From Balanoglossus misakiensis (lineage: Eukaryota > Hemichordata), in the NCBI GenBank assembly GCA_040954595.2, contig CM082581.2, positions 12,772,001 through 12,836,000 of the forward strand: a DNA stretch of 64,000 bases. The letters run 5' to 3'. Below, in pieces: positions 1-14,900 of this stretch. Both the position numbers and the translations under genes were made by a program. Position 1 is the stretch's first letter, and each line of letters begins with the position of its first letter. Under the pieces are notes generated by a model, which was given only the letters and a program-made list of their open reading frames with translations, was not told the DNA's origin and searched no databases.

Positions 1-370
1 TCCTTAGACCGGCTCTAGTCTGGCAAGTAAGTCATCTCACATCTGAGAAGTTTGGCGACAAATTGTCAGATTTTGATGATTTTTATAAGCTATATCCCAT
101 GAAAAATATCCCCAGATGACAAAATCACCAAAGTTGGCAAAGTCGGAAAACTTTCGGATTTTGATGATTTTCATGAGCTATAACCCACGAAAATTTGAAA
201 AAATGAAGAAATTGGCAAAGTCGGAAAACTGTCGGAGTTTGATGATTTTCATGAGCTATAACCCACGAAAATTTGAAAAAATGGCGAAATAGGCAAAGTC
301 GGAAAATTGTCAGATTTTCATGAGCTATAATCCATGAAAATTTGAAAAAACGACGAAATAAACAAAGTCG
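1..370 (-). repeat. Inverted-orientation copies at the left end of the 87-bp satellite array
   Basis: At least four diverged copies carry the motif GAGCTATAACCCA or close variants, starting near 87, 175, 253 and 322. This is the reverse complement of the TGGGTTATAGCTC motif of the main array, so these copies run opposite to everything from about 420 to 19135. Spacing is irregular (about 88, 78 and 69 bp), and the copies are more diverged than those of the main array. The orientation switches between about 370 and 425. The block may continue to the left of the window. Confidence 0.85.
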
Positions 371-1159
371 GAAAAAATCGACAAAATTTTGAGATTTCGC
401 AAAGTCGATTTTTGAAAAAAATCATGGGTTATTATAGCTCATGAAAATCATCCAGAAATGACAATTTTTCGACTTTGAAAAATCTCAAAATTTCGTCCAT
501 TTTTGAAAAAAATCATGGGTTATAGCTCATGAAAATCATCCAGAAATGACAATTTTTCGACTTTGCGAATTTTCGAAATTTCGGCGATTTTTGAAAAAAA
601 TCATGGGTTATAGCTGATGAAAATCATCCAGAAATGACAATTTTTCGACTTTGCGAAATCTCAAAAGTTCGTCGATTTTTGAAAAAAATCATGGGTTATA
701 GCTCATGAAAATCATCCAGAAATGACAATTTTTCGACTTTGCGAATTTTCAAAATTTCGTCGATTTTTGATAAAAATCATGGGTTATAGCTCATGAAAAT
801 CATCCAGAAATGACAATTTTTCGACTTTGCGAATTTTCGAAATGTCGTCGATTTTTGAAAAAATCATGGGTTATAGCTCATGAAAATCATCCAGAAATGA
901 CAATTTTTCGACTTTGCGAATTTTCGAAATTTCGTCGATTTTTGATAAAAATCATGGGTTATAGCTCATGAAAAGCGTCAAAAATCGACGATTTTCGACT
1001 TTGCGAATTTTCGAAATTTGGTCATTTTTTGAAAAAAATCATGGGTTATAGCTCAGGAAAATCATCCAGAAATGACAATTTTTCGACTTTGCGAATTTTC
1101 AAAATTTCGTCGATTTTTGATAAAAATCATGGGTTATAGCTCATGAAAATCATCCAAAT

Positions 1160-2209
1160 ATGACAATTTTTCGTCTTTGCGAATTTTCGAAATTTCGTCG
1201 ATTTTTGAAAAAATCATGGGTTATAGCTCATGAAAATCATCCAGAAATGACAATTTTTCGACTTTGCGGATTTTCAAAATTTCGTGAATTTTTGAAAAAA
1301 TCATGGGTTATAGCTCATGAAAATCATCCAGAAATGACAATTTTTCGACTTTGCGAAATCTCAAAAGTTCGTCGATTTTTGAAAAAAATCATGGGTTATA
1401 GCTCATGAAAATCATCCAGAAATGACAATTTTTCGACTTTGCGAATTTTCAAAATTTCGTCTATTTTTGATAAAAATCATGGGTTATAGCTCATGAAAAT
1501 CATCCAAATATGACAATTTTTCGTCTTTGCGAATTTTCGAAATTTCGTCGATTTTTGAAAAAATCATGGGTTATAGCTCATGAAAATCATCCAGAAATGA
1601 CAATTTTTCGACTTTGCGGATTTTCAAAATTTCGTGAATTTTTGAAAAAATCATGGGTTATAGCTCATGAAAATCATCCAGAAATGACAATTTTTCGACT
1701 TTGCGAAATCTCAAAAGTTCGTCGATTTTTGAAAAAAATCATGGGTTATAGCTCATGAAAATCATCCAGAAATGACAATTTTTCGACTTTGCGAATTTTC
1801 AAAATTTCGTCTATTTTTGATAAAAATCATGGGTTATAGCTCATGAAAATCATCCAAATATGACAATTTTTCGTCTTTGCGAATTTTCGAAATTTCGTCG
1901 ATTTTTGAAAAAATCATGGGTTATAGCTCATGAAAATCATCCAGAAATGACAATTTTTCGACTTTGCGGATTTTCAAAATTTCGTGAATTTTTGAAAAAA
2001 TCATGGGTTATAGTTCATGAAAATCATCCAGAAATGACAATTTTTCGACTTTGCGAATTTTCGAAATTTCGTCGATTTTTGAAAAAATCATGGGTTATAG
2101 CTCATGAAAATCATCCAGAAATGACAATTTTTCGACTTTGCGAATTTTCGAAATGTCGTCGATTTTTGAAAAAATCATGGGTTATAGCTCATGAAAATCA
2201 TCCAGAAAT
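1160..2209 (+). repeat. 350-bp higher-order repeat (four-unit period)
   Basis: The block starting at 1160 recurs essentially identically at 1510, and its first part recurs again at 1860, an exact 350-bp period. Each period contains four 87/88-bp units with distinct diagnostic variants (TATGACAATTTTTCGTCT, then GCGGATTTTCAAAATTTCG, then GCGAAATCTCAAAAGTTCG). The last period is altered in its second half. Such higher-order structure is expected when unequal exchange copies several units at a time. Confidence 0.85.
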
Positions 2210-3910
2210 GACAATTTTTCGACTTTGCGAATTTTCGAAATTTCGTCGATTTTTGATAAAAATCATGGGTTATAGCTCATGAAAAGCGTCAAAAATCGAC
2301 GATTTTTGACTTTGCGAATTTTCGAAATTTGGTCATTTTTTGAAAAAATCAAGGGTTATAGCTCATGAAAATCATCCAGAAATGACAATTTTTCGACTTT
2401 GCGAATTTTCAAAATTTCGTCGATTTTTGATAAAAATCATGGGTTATATAGCTCATGAAAATCATCCAAATATGACAATTTTTCGTCTTTGCGAATTTTC
2501 GAAATTTCGTCGATTTTTGAAAAAATCATGGGTTATAGCTCATGAAAATCATCCAGAAATGACAATTTTTCGACTTTGCGGATTTTCAAAATTTCGTGAA
2601 TTTTTGAAAAAATCATGGGTTATAGCTCAGGAAAATCGTCAAAAATCGACGATTTTTCGACTTTGCGAATTTTCGAAATTTGGTGATTTTTTGAAAAAAT
2701 CATGGGTTATAGCTCAGGAAAATCGTCAAAAATCGACGATTTTTCGACTTTGCGAATATTCGAAATTTGGTGATTTTTTGAAAAAATCATGGGTTATAGC
2801 TCAGGAAAATCGTCAAAAATCGACGATTTTTGGACTTTGCGAATTTTCGAAATGTGGTAATTTTTTGAAAAAATCATGGGTTATAGCTCAGGAAAATCGT
2901 CAAAAATCGACGATTTTTGGAGTTTGCGAATTTTCGAAATTTGGTGATTTTTTGAAAAAATCATGGGTTATAGCTCAGGAAAATCGTCAAAAATCGACGA
3001 TTTTTGGACTTTGCGAATTTTCGAAATTTGGTGATTTTTTGAAAAAATCATGGGTTATAGCTCAGGAAAATCGTCAAAAATCGACGATTTTTGGACTTTG
3101 CGGAATTTCAAAATTTGGTCATTTTTTGAAAAAATCATGGGTTATAGCTCAGGAAAATCGTCAAAAATCGACGATTTTTGGACTTTGCGAATTTTCGAAA
3201 TTTGGTGATTTTTTGAAAAAATCATGGGTTATAGCTCAGGAAAATCGTCAAAAATCGACGATTTTTGGACTTTGCGAATTTTCGAAATTTGGTGATTTTT
3301 TGAAAAAATCATGGGTTATAGCTCAGGAAAATCGTCAAAAATCGACGATTTTTGGAGTTTGCGAATTTTCGAAATTTGGTGATTTTTTGAAAAAATCATG
3401 GGTTATAGCTCAGGAAAATCGTCAAAAATCGACGATTTTTGGACTTTGCGAATTTTCGAAATTTGGTGATTTTTTGAAAAAATCATGGGTTATAGCTCAG
3501 GAAAATCATCCAGAAATGACTATTTTTGGAGTTTGCGAATTTTCGAAATTTGGTGATTTTTTGAAAAAATCATGGGTTATAGCTCATGAAAATCATCCAG
3601 AAATGACAATTTTTCGACTTTGCGAATTTTCGAAATTTCGTCGATTTTTGATAAAAATCATGGGTTATAGCTCATGAAAAGCGTCAAAAATCGACGATTT
3701 TCGATTTTGCGAATTTTCGAAATTTGGTCATTTTTTGAAAAAAATCATGGGTTATAGCTCAGGAAAATCATCCAGAAATGACAATTTTTCGACTTTGCGA
3801 ATTTTCAAAATTTCGTCGATTTTTGATAAAAATCATGGGTTATAGCTCAGGAAAATCGTCAAAAATCGACGATTTTCGGAGTTTGCGAATTTTCGAAATT
3901 TGGTGATTTT

Positions 3911-6900
3911 TTGAAAAAATCATGGGTTATAGCTCAGGAAAATCGTCAAAAATCGACGATTTTTGGAGTTTGCGAATTTTCGAAATTTGGTGATTTTTTG
4001 AAAAAATCATGGGTTATAGCTCAGGAAAATCGTCAAAAATCGACGATTTTTGGACTTTGCGAATTTTCGAAATTTGGTGATTTTTTGAAAAAATCATGGG
4101 TTATAGCTCAGGAAAATCGTCAAAAATCGACGATTTTTGGAGTTTGCGAATTTTCGAAATTTGGTGATTTTTTGAAAAAATCATGGGTTATAGCTCAGGA
4201 AAATCGTCAAAAATCGACGATTTTTGGAGTTTGCGAATTTTCGAAATTTGGTGATTTTTTGAAAAAATCATGGGTTATAGCTCAGGAAAATCGTCAAAAA
4301 TCGACGATTTTTGGACTTTGCGAATTTTCGAAATGTGGTGATTTTTTGAAAAAATCATGGGTTATAGCTCAGGAAAATCGTCAAAAATCGACGATTTTTG
4401 GACTTTGCGAATTTTCGAAATTTGGTGATTTTTTGAAAAAATCATGGGTTATAGCTCAGGAAAATCGTCAAAAATCGACGATTTTTGGACTTTGCGGAAT
4501 TTCAAAATTTGGTCATTTTTTGAAAAAATCATGGGTTATAGCTCAGGAAAATCGTCAAAAATCGACGATTTTTGGACTTTGCGAATTTTCGAAATTTGGT
4601 GATTTTTTGAAAAAATCATGGGTTATAGCTCAGGAAAATCGTCAAAAATCGACGATTTTTGGACTTTGCGAATTTTCGAAATTTGGTGATTTTTTGAAAA
4701 AATCATGGGTTATAGCTCAGGAAAATCGTCAAAAATCGACGATTTTTGGAGTTTGCGAATTTTCGAAATTTGGTGATTTTTTGAAAAAATCATGGGTTAT
4801 AGCTCAGGAAAATCGTCAAAAATCGACGATTTTTGGACTTTGCGAATTTTCGAAATTTGGTGATTTTTTGAAAAAATCATGGGTTATAGCTCAGGAAAAT
4901 CGTCAAAAATCGACGATTTTTGGAGTTTGCGAATTTTCGAAATTTGGTGATTTTTTGAAAAAATCATGGGTTATAGCTCAGGAAAATCGTCAAAAATCGA
5001 CGATTTTTGGACTTTGCGAATTTTCGAAATGTGGTGATTTTTTGAAAAAATCATGGGTTATAGCTCAGGAAAATCGTCAAAAATTGACGATTTTTGGACT
5101 TTGCGAATTTTCGAAATTTGGTTATTTTTTGAAAAAATCATGGGTTATAGCTCAGGAAAATCGTCAAAAATCGACGATTTTTGGACTTTGCGAATTTTCG
5201 AAATTTGGTGATTTTTTGAAAAAATCATGGGTTATAGCTCAGGAAAATCGTCAAAAATCGACGATTTTTGGACTTTGCGGAATTTCAAAATTTTGTCATT
5301 TTTTGAAAAAATCATGGGTTATAGCTCAGGAAAATCGTCAAAAATCGACGATTTTTGGACTTTGCGAATTTTCGAAATTTGTTGATTTTTTGAAAAAATC
5401 ATGGGTTATAGCTCATGAAAATCATCCAGAAATGACAATTTTTCGACTTTGCGAATTTTCGAAATTTGGTGATTTTTTGAAAAAATCATGGGTTATAGCT
5501 CAGGAAAATCGTCAAAAATCGACGATTTTTGGACTTTGCGAATTTTCGAAATTTGGTGATTTTTTGAAAAAATCATGGGTTATAGCTCAGGAAAATCGTA
5601 AAAAATCGACGATTTTTGGACTTTGCGAATTTTCGAAATTTGGTGATTTTTTGAAAAAATCATGGGTTATAGCTCAGGAAAATCGTCAAAAATCGACGAT
5701 TTTTGGACTTTGCGAATTTTCGAAATTTGGTGATTTTTTGAAAAAATCATGGGTTATAGCTCAGGAAAATCGTCAAAAATCGACGATTTTTGGAGTTTGC
5801 GAATTTTCGAAATTTGGTGATTTTTTGAAAAAATCATGGGTTATAGCTCAGGAAAATCGTCAAAAATCGACGATTTTTGGAGTTTGCGAATTTTCGAAAT
5901 TTGGTGATTTTTTGAAAAAATCATGGGTTATAGCTCAGGAAAATCGTCAAAAATCGACGATTTTTGGACTTTGCGAATTTTCGAAATATGGTGATTTTTT
6001 GAAAAAATCATGGGTTATAGCTCATGAAAATCATCCAGAAATGACAATTTTTCGACTTTGCGGATTTTCAAAATTTCGTGAATTTTTGAAAAAATCATGG
6101 GTTATAGCTCAGGAAAATCGTCAAAAATCGACGATTTTTCGACTTTGCGAATTTTCGAAATTTGGTGATTTTTTGAAAAAATCATGGGTTATAGCTCAGG
6201 AAAATCGTCAAAAATCGACGATTTTTCGACTTTGCGAATATTCGAAATTTGGTGATTTTTTGAAAAAATCATGGGTTATAGCTCAGGAAAATCGTCAAAA
6301 ATCGACGATTTTTGGACTTTGCGAATTTTCGAAATGTGGTAATTTTTTGAAAAAATCATGGGTTATAGCTCAGGAAAATCGTCAAAAATCGACGATTTTT
6401 GGAGTTTGCGAATTTTCGAAATTTGGTGATTTTTTGAAAAAATCATGGGTTATAGCTCAGGAAAATCGTCAAAAATCGACGATTTTTGGACTTTGCGAAT
6501 TTTCGAAATTTGGTGATTTTTTGAAAAAATCATGGGTTATAGCTCAGGAAAATCGTCAAAAATCGACGATTTTTGGACTTTGCGGAATTTCAAAATTTGG
6601 TCATTTTTTGAAAAAATCATGGGTTATAGCTCAGGAAAATCGTCAAAAATCGACGATTTTTGGACTTTGCGAATTTTCGAAATTTGGTGATTTTTTGAAA
6701 AAATCATGGGTTATAGCTCAGGAAAATCGTCAAAAATCGACGATTTTTGGACTTTGCGAATTTTCGAAATTTGGTGATTTTTTGAAAAAATCATGGGTTA
6801 TAGCTCAGGAAAATCGTCAAAAATCGACGATTTTTGGAGTTTGCGAATTTTCGAAATTTGGTGATTTTTTGAAAAAATCATGGGTTATAGCTCAGGAAAA

Positions 6901-9900
6901 TCGTCAAAAATCGACGATTTTTGGACTTTGCGAATTTTCGAAATTTGGTGATTTTTTGAAAAAATCATGGGTTATAGCTCAGGAAAATCATCCAGAAATG
7001 ACTATTTTTGGAGTTTGCGAATTTTCGAAATTTGGTGATTTTTTGAAAAAATCATGGGTTATAGCTCATGAAAATCATCCAGAAATGACAATTTTTCGAC
7101 TTTGCGAATTTTCGAAATTTCGTCGATTTTTGATAAAAATCATGGGTTATAGCTCATGAAAAGCGTCAAAAATCGACGATTTTCGATTTTGCGAATTTTC
7201 GAAATTTGGTCATTTTTTGAAAAAAATCATGGGTTATAGCTCAGGAAAATCATCCAGAAATGACAATTTTTCGACTTTGCGAATTTTCAAAATTTCGTCG
7301 ATTTTTGATAAAAATCATGGGTTATAGCTCAGGAAAATCGTCAAAAATCGACGATTTTCGGAGTTTGCGAATTTTCGAAATTTGGTGATTTTTTGAAAAA
7401 ATCATGGGTTATAGCTCAGGAAAATCGTCAAAAATCGACGATTTTTGGAGTTTGCGAATTTTCGAAATTTGGTGATTTTTTGAAAAAATCATGGGTTATA
7501 GCTCAGGAAAATCGTCAAAAATCGACGATTTTTGGACTTTGCGAATTTTCGAAATTTGGTGATTTTTTGAAAAAATCATGGGTTATAGCTCAGGAAAATC
7601 GTCAAAAATCGACGATTTTTGGAGTTTGCGAATTTTCGAAATTTGGTGATTTTTTGAAAAAATCATGGGTTATAGCTCAGGAAAATCGTCAAAAATCGAC
7701 GATTTTTGGAGTTTGCGAATTTTCGAAATTTGGTGATTTTTTGAAAAAATCATGGGTTATAGCTCAGGAAAATCGTCAAAAATCGACGATTTTTGGACTT
7801 TGCGAATTTTCGAAATGTGGTGATTTTTTGAAAAAATCATGGGTTATAGCTCAGGAAAATCGTCAAAAATCGACGATTTTTGGACTTTGCGAATTTTCGA
7901 AATTTGGTGATTTTTTGAAAAATCATGGGTTATAGCTCAGGAAAATCGTCAAAAATCGACGATTTTTGGACTTTGCGAATTTTCGAAATTTGGTGATTTT
8001 TTGAAAAAATCATGGGTTATAGCTCAGGAAAATCGTCAAAAATCGACGATTTTTGGACTTTGCGAATTTTCGAAATTTGGTGATTTTTTGAAAAAATCAT
8101 GGGTTATAGCTCAGGAAAATCGTCAAAAATCGACGATTTTTGGAGTTTGCGAATTTTCGAAATTTGGTGATTTTTTGAAAAAATCATGGGTTATAGCTCA
8201 GGAAAATCGTCAAAAATCGACGATTTTTGGAGTTTGCGAATTTTCGAAATTTGGTGATTTTTTGAAAAAATCATGGGTTATAGCTCAGGAAAATCGTCAA
8301 AAATCGACGATTTTTGGAGTTTGCGAATTTTCGAAATTTGGTGATTTTTTGAAAAAATCATGGGTTATAGCTCAGGAAAATCGTCAAAAATCGACGATTT
8401 TTGGACTTTGCGAATTTTCGAAATGTGGTGATTTTTTGAAAAAATCATGGGTTATAGCTCAGGAAAATCGTCAAAAATCGACGATTTTTGGACTTTGCGA
8501 ATTTTCGAAATTTGGTTATTTTTTGAAAAAATCATGGGTTATAGCTCAGGAAAATCGTCAAAAATCGACGATTTTTGGACTTTGCGAATTTTCGAAATTT
8601 GGTGATTTTTTGAAAAAATCATGGGTTATAGCTCAGGAAAATCGTCAAAAATCGACGATTTTTGGACTTTGCGGAATTTCAAAATTTTGTCATTTTTTGA
8701 AAAAATCATGGGTTATAGCTCAGGAAAATCGTCAAAAATCGACGATTTTTGGACTTTGCGAATTTTCGAAATTTGTTGATTTTTTGAAAAAATCATGGGT
8801 TATAGCTCATGAAAATCATCCAGAAATGACAATTTTCGACTTTGCGAATTTTCGAAATTTGGTGATTTTTTGAAAAAATCATGGGTTATAGCTCAGGAAA
8901 ATCGTCAAAAATCGACGATTTTTGGACTTTGCGAATTTTCGAAATTTGGTGATTTTTTGAAAAAATCATGGGTTATAGCTCAGGAAAATCGTAAAAAATC
9001 GACGATTTTTGGACTTTGCGAATTTTCGAAATTTGGTGATTTTTTGAAAAAATCATGGGTTATAGCTCAGGAAAATCGTCAAAAATCGACGATTTTTGGA
9101 CTTTGCGAATTTTCGAAATTTGGTGATTTTTTGAAAAAATCATGGGTTATAGCTCAGGAAAATCGTCAAAAATCGACGATTTTTGGAGTTTGCGAATTTT
9201 CGAAATTTGGTGATTTTTTGAAAAAATCATGGGTTATAGCTCAGGTAAATCGTCAAAAATCGACGATTTTTGGAGTTTGCGAATTTTCGAAATTTGGTGA
9301 TTTTTTGAAAAAATCATGGGTTATAGCTCAGGAAAATCGTCAAAAATCGACGATTTTTGGACTTTGCGAATTTTCGAAATGTGGTGATTTTTTGAAAAAA
9401 TCATGGGTTATAGCTCAGGAAAATCGTCAAAAATCGACGATTTTTGGAGTTTGCGAATTTTCGAAATTTGGTGATTTTTTGAAAAAATCATGGGTTATAG
9501 CTCAGGAAAATCGTCAAAAATCGACGATTTTTGGACTTTGCGAATTTTCGAAATTTGGTGATTTTTTGAAAAAATCATGGGTTATAGCTCAGGAAAATCG
9601 TCAAAAATCGACGATTTTTGGACTTTGCGGAATTTCAAATTTGGTCATTTTTTGAAAAAATCATGGGTTATAGCTCATGAAAATCATCCAGAAATGACAA
9701 TTTTTCGACTTTGCGGATTTTCAAAATTTCGTGAATTTTTGAAAAAATCATGGGTTATAGCTCAGGAAAATCGTCAAAAATCGACGATTTTTCGACTTTG
9801 CGAATTTTCGAAATTTGGTGATTTTTTGAAAAAATCATGGGTTATAGCTTAGGAAAATCGTCAAAAATCGACGATTTTTCGACTTTGCGAATTTTCGAAA

Positions 9901-11388
9901 TTTGGTGATTTTTTGAAAAAATCATGGGTTATAGCTCAGGAAAATCGTCAAAAATCGACGATTTTTGGAGTTTGCGAATTTTCGAAATTTGGTGATTTTT
10001 TGAAAAAATCATGGGTTATAGCTCAGGAAAATCGTCAAAAATCGACGATTTTTGGACTTTGCGAATTTTCGAAATGTGGTAATTTTTTGAAAAAATCATG
10101 GGTTATAGCTCAGGAAAATCGTCAAAAATCGACGATTTTTGGAGTTTGCGAATTTTCGAAATTTGGTGATTTTTTGAAAAAATCATGGGTTATAGCTCAG
10201 GAAAATCGTCAAAAATCGACGATTTTTGGACTTTGCGAATTTTCGAAATTTGGTGATTTTTTGAAAAAATCATGGGTTATAGCTCAGGAAAATCGTCAAA
10301 AATCGACGATTTTTGGACTTTGCGGAATTTCAAATTTGGTCATTTTTTGAAAAAATCATGGGTTATAGCTCAGGAAAATCGTCAAAAATCGACGATTTTT
10401 GGACTTTGCGAATTTTCGAATTGGTGATTTTTTGAAAAAATCATGGGTTATAGCTCAGGAAATCGTCAAAAATCGACGATTTTTGGACTTTGCGAATTTT
10501 CGAAATTTGGTGATTTTTTGAAAAAATCATGGGTTATAGCTCAGGAAATCGTCAAAAATCGACGATTTTTGGACTTTGCGAATTTTCGAAATTTGGTGAT
10601 TTTTTGAAAAAAATCATGGGTTATAGCTCAGGAAAATCGTCAAAAATCGACGATTTTTGGACTTTGCGAATTTTCGAAATTTGGTGATTTTTTGAAAAAA
10701 TCATGGGTTATAGCTCAGGAAAATCGTCAAAAATCGACGATTTTTGGACTTTGCGAATTTTCGAAATTTGGTGATTTTTTGAAAAAATCATGGGTTATAG
10801 CTCAGGAAAATCGTCAAAAATCGACGATTTTTGGAGTTTGCGAATTTTCGAAATTTGGTGATTTTTTGAAAAATCATGGGTTATAGCTCAGGAAAATCGT
10901 CAAAAATCGACGATTTTTGGAGTTTGCGAATTTTCGAAATTTGGTGATTTTTTGAAAAAATCATGGGTTATAGCTCAGGAAAATCATCCAGAAATGACTA
11001 TTTTTGGAGTTTGCGAATTTTCGAAATTTGGTGATTTTTTGAAAAAATCATGGGTTATAGCTCATGAAAATCATCCAGAAATGACAATTTTTCGACTTTG
11101 CGAATTTTCGAAATTTCGTCGATTTTTGATAAAAATCATGGGTTATAGCTCATGAAAAGCGTCAAAAATCGACGATTTTCGATTTTGCGAATTTTCGAAA
11201 TTTGGTCATTTTTTGAAAAAAATCATGGGTTATAGCTCAGGAAAATCATCCAGAAATGACAATTTTTCGACTTTGCGAATTTTCAAAATTTCGTCGATTT
11301 TTGATAAAAATTATGGGTTATAGCTCAGGAAAATCGTCAAAAATCGACGATTTTCGGAGTTTGCGAATTTTCGAAATTTGGTGATTTT
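3911..11388 (+). repeat. Large higher-order repeats of about 3.48 kb and 4.0 kb
   Basis: The same ordered series of variant units starts at 3911, 7393 and 11389, giving offsets of 3482 bp (about 40 units) and 3996 bp (about 46 units). An independent marker confirms both offsets: the variant TGGGTTATAGCTCATGAAAA followed by GCGTC occurs at 3661, 7143 and 11139. The stretch from about 2600 to 3900 likewise recurs at about 6080 to 7390. The second copy contains several 1-bp deletions between 9630 and 10900 that the first lacks. Confidence 0.8.
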
Positions 11389-11820
11389 TTGAAAAAATCA
11401 TGGGTTATAGCTCAGGAAAATCGTCAAAAATCGACGATTTTTGGAGTTTGCGAATTTTCGAAATTTGGTGATTTTTTGAAAAAATCATGGGTTATAGATC
11501 AGGAAAATCGTCAAAAATCGACGATTTTTGGACTTTGCGAATTTTCGAAATTTGGTGATTTTTTGAAAAAATCATGGGTTATAGCTCAGGAAAATCGTCA
11601 AAAATCGACGATTTTTGGACTTTGCGAATTTTCGAAATTTGGTGATTTTTTGAAAAAATCATGGGTTATAGCTCAGGAAATCGTCAAAAATCGACGATTT
11701 TTCGACTTTGCGAATTTTCGAAATTTGGTGATTTTTTGAAAAAATCATGGGTTTATAGCTCAGGAAAATCGTCAAAAATCGACGATTTTTGGACTTTGCG
11801 AATTTTCGAAATTTGGTGAT

Positions 11821-11920
11821 NNNNNNNNNNNNNNNNNNNNNNNNNNNNNNNNNNNNNNNNNNNNNNNNNNNNNNNNNNNNNNNNNNNNNNNNNNNNNNNN
11901 NNNNNNNNNNNNNNNNNNNN
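11821..11920. other. Assembly gap (100 N) inside the array
   Basis: Exactly 100 undetermined bases interrupt the satellite array, the usual placeholder for a gap of unknown size. True array length is therefore uncertain. Unit-length indels are enriched on the left approach to the gap (about 9630-11760). Confidence 0.95.
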
Positions 11921-14900
11921 TCATGGGTTATAGCTCAGGAAAATCGTCAAAAATCGACGAATTTTCGACTTTGCGAATTTTCGAAATTTGGTGATTTTTT
12001 GAAAAAATCATGGGTTATAGCTCATGAAAATCGTCTAAAATCGACGATTTTTGGACTTTGCGAATTTTCGAAATTTGGTGATTTTTTGAAAAAATCATGG
12101 GTTATAGCTCATGAAAATCGTCAAAAATCGACGATTTTTGGACTTTGCGAATTTTCGAAATTTGGTGATTTTTTGAAAAAATCATGGGTTATAGCTCATG
12201 AAAATCGTCAGAAAATGACAATTTTTCGACTTTGCGGAATTTCAAAATTTCGTCGATTTTTGAAAAAATCATGGGTTATAGCTCAGGAAAATCGTCAAAA
12301 ATCGACGATTTTTGGACTTTGCGAATTTTCGAAATTTGGTGATTTTTTGAAAAAATCATGGGTTATAGCTCAGGAAAATCGTCAAAAATCGACGATTTTT
12401 GGACTTTGCGAATTTTCGAAATTTGGTGATTTTTTGAAAAAATCATGGGTTATAGCTCAGGAAAATCGTCAAAATCGACGATTTTTGGACTTTGCGAATT
12501 TTCGAAATTTGGTGATTTTTTGAAAAAATCATGGGTTATAGCTCAGGAAAATCGTCAAAAATCGACGATTTTTGGACTTGCGAATTTTCGAAATTTGGTG
12601 ATTTTTTGAAAAAATCATGGGTTATAGCTCAGGAAAATCGTCAAAAATCGACGAATTTTGGACTTTGCGAATTTTCGAAATTTGGTGATTTTTTGAAAAA
12701 ATCATGGGTTATAGCTCAGGAAAATCGTCAAAAATCGACGATTTTTGGACTTTGCGAATTTTCGAAATTTGGTGATTTTTTGAAAAAATCATGGGTTATA
12801 GCTCAGGAAAATCGTCAAAAATCGACGATTTTTGGACTTTGCGAATTTTCGAAATTTGGTGATTTTTTGAAAAAATCATGGGTTATAGCTCAGGAAAATC
12901 GTCAAAAATCGACGATTTTTGGACTTTGCGAATTTTCGAAATTTGGTGATTTTTTGAAAAAATCATGGGTTATAGCTCAGGAAAATCGTCAAAAATCGAC
13001 GATTTTTGGACTTTGCGAATTTTCGAAATTTGGTGATTTTTTGAAAAAATCATGGGTTATAGCTCAGGAAAATCGTCAAAAATCGACGATTTTTGGACTT
13101 TGCGAATTTTCGAAATTTGGTGATTTTTTGAAAAAATCATGGGTTATAGCTCAGGAAAATCGTCAAAAATCGACGATTTTTGGACTTTGCGAATTTTCGA
13201 AATTTGGTGATTTTTTGAAAAAATCATGGGTTATAGCTCAGGAAAATCGTCAAAAATCGACGATTTTTGGACTTTGCGAATTTTCGAAATTTGGTGATTT
13301 TTTGAAAAAATCATGGGTTATAGCTCAGGAAAATCGTCAAAAATCGACGATTTTTGGACTTTGCGAATTTTCGAAATTTGGTGATTTTTTGAAAAAATCA
13401 TGGGTTATAGCTCAGGAAAATCGTCAAAAATCGACGATTTTTGGACTTTGCGAATTTTCGAAATTTGGTGATTTTTTGAAAAAATCATGGGTTATAGCTC
13501 AGGAAAATCGTCAAAAATCGACGATTTTTGGACTTTGCGAATTTTCGAAATTTGGTGATTTTTTGAAAAAATCATGGGTTATAGCTCAGGAAAATCGTCA
13601 AAAATCGACGATTTTTGGACTTTGCGAATTTTCGAAATTTGGTGATTTTTTGAAAAAATCATGGGTTATAGCTCAGGAAAATCGTCAAAAATCGACGATT
13701 TTTGGACTTTGCGAATTTTCGAAATTTGGTGATTTTTTGAAAAAATCATGGGTTATAGCTCAGGAAAATCGTCAAAAATCGACGATTTTTGGACTTTGCG
13801 AATTTTCGAAATTTGGTGATTTTTTGAAAAAATCATGGGTTATAGCTCAGGAAAATCGTCAAAAATCGACGATTTTTGGACTTTGCGAATTTTCGAAATT
13901 TGGTGATTTTTTGAAAAAATCATGGGTTATAGCTCAGGAAAATCGTCAAAAATCGACGATTTTTGGACTTTGCGAATTTTCGAAATTTGGTGATTTTTTG
14001 AAAAAATCATGGGTTATAGCTCAGGAAAATCGTCAAAAATCGACGATTTTTGGACTTTGCGAATTTTCGAAATTTGGTGATTTTTTGAAAAAATCATGGG
14101 TTATAGCTCAGGAAAATCGTCAAAAATCGACGATTTTTGGACTTTGCGAATTTTCGAAATTTGGTGATTTTTTGAAAAAATCATGGGTTATAGCTCAGGA
14201 AAATCGTCAAAAATCGACGATTTTTGGACTTTGCGAATTTTCGAAATTTGGTGATTTTTTGAAAAAATCATGGGTTATAGCTCAGGAAAATCGTCAAAAA
14301 TCGACGATTTTTGGACTTTGCGAATTTTCGAAATTTGGTGATTTTTTGAAAAAATCATGGGTTATAGCTCAGGAAAATCGTCAAAAATCGACGATTTTTG
14401 GACTTTGCGAATTTTCGAAATTTGGTGATTTTTTGAAAAAATCATGGGTTATAGCTCAGGAAAATCGTCAAAAATCGACGATTTTTGGACTTTGCGAATT
14501 TTCGAAATTTGGTGATTTTTTGAAAAAATCATGGGTTATAGCTCAGGAAAATCGTCAAAAATCGACGATTTTTGGACTTTGCGAATTTTCGAAATTTGGT
14601 GATTTTTTGAAAAAATCATGGGTTATAGCTCAGGAAAATCGTCAAAAATCGACGATTTTTGGACTTTGCGAATTTTCGAAATTTGGTGATTTTTTGAAAA
14701 AATCATGGGTTATAGCTCAGGAAAATCGTCAAAAATCGACGATTTTTGGACTTTGCGAATTTTCGAAATTTGGTGATTTTTTGAAAAAATCATGGGTTAT
14801 AGCTCAGGAAAATCGTCAAAAATCGACGATTTTTGGACTTTGCGAATTTTCGAAATTTGGTGATTTTTTGAAAAAATCATGGGTTATAGCTCAGGAAAAT

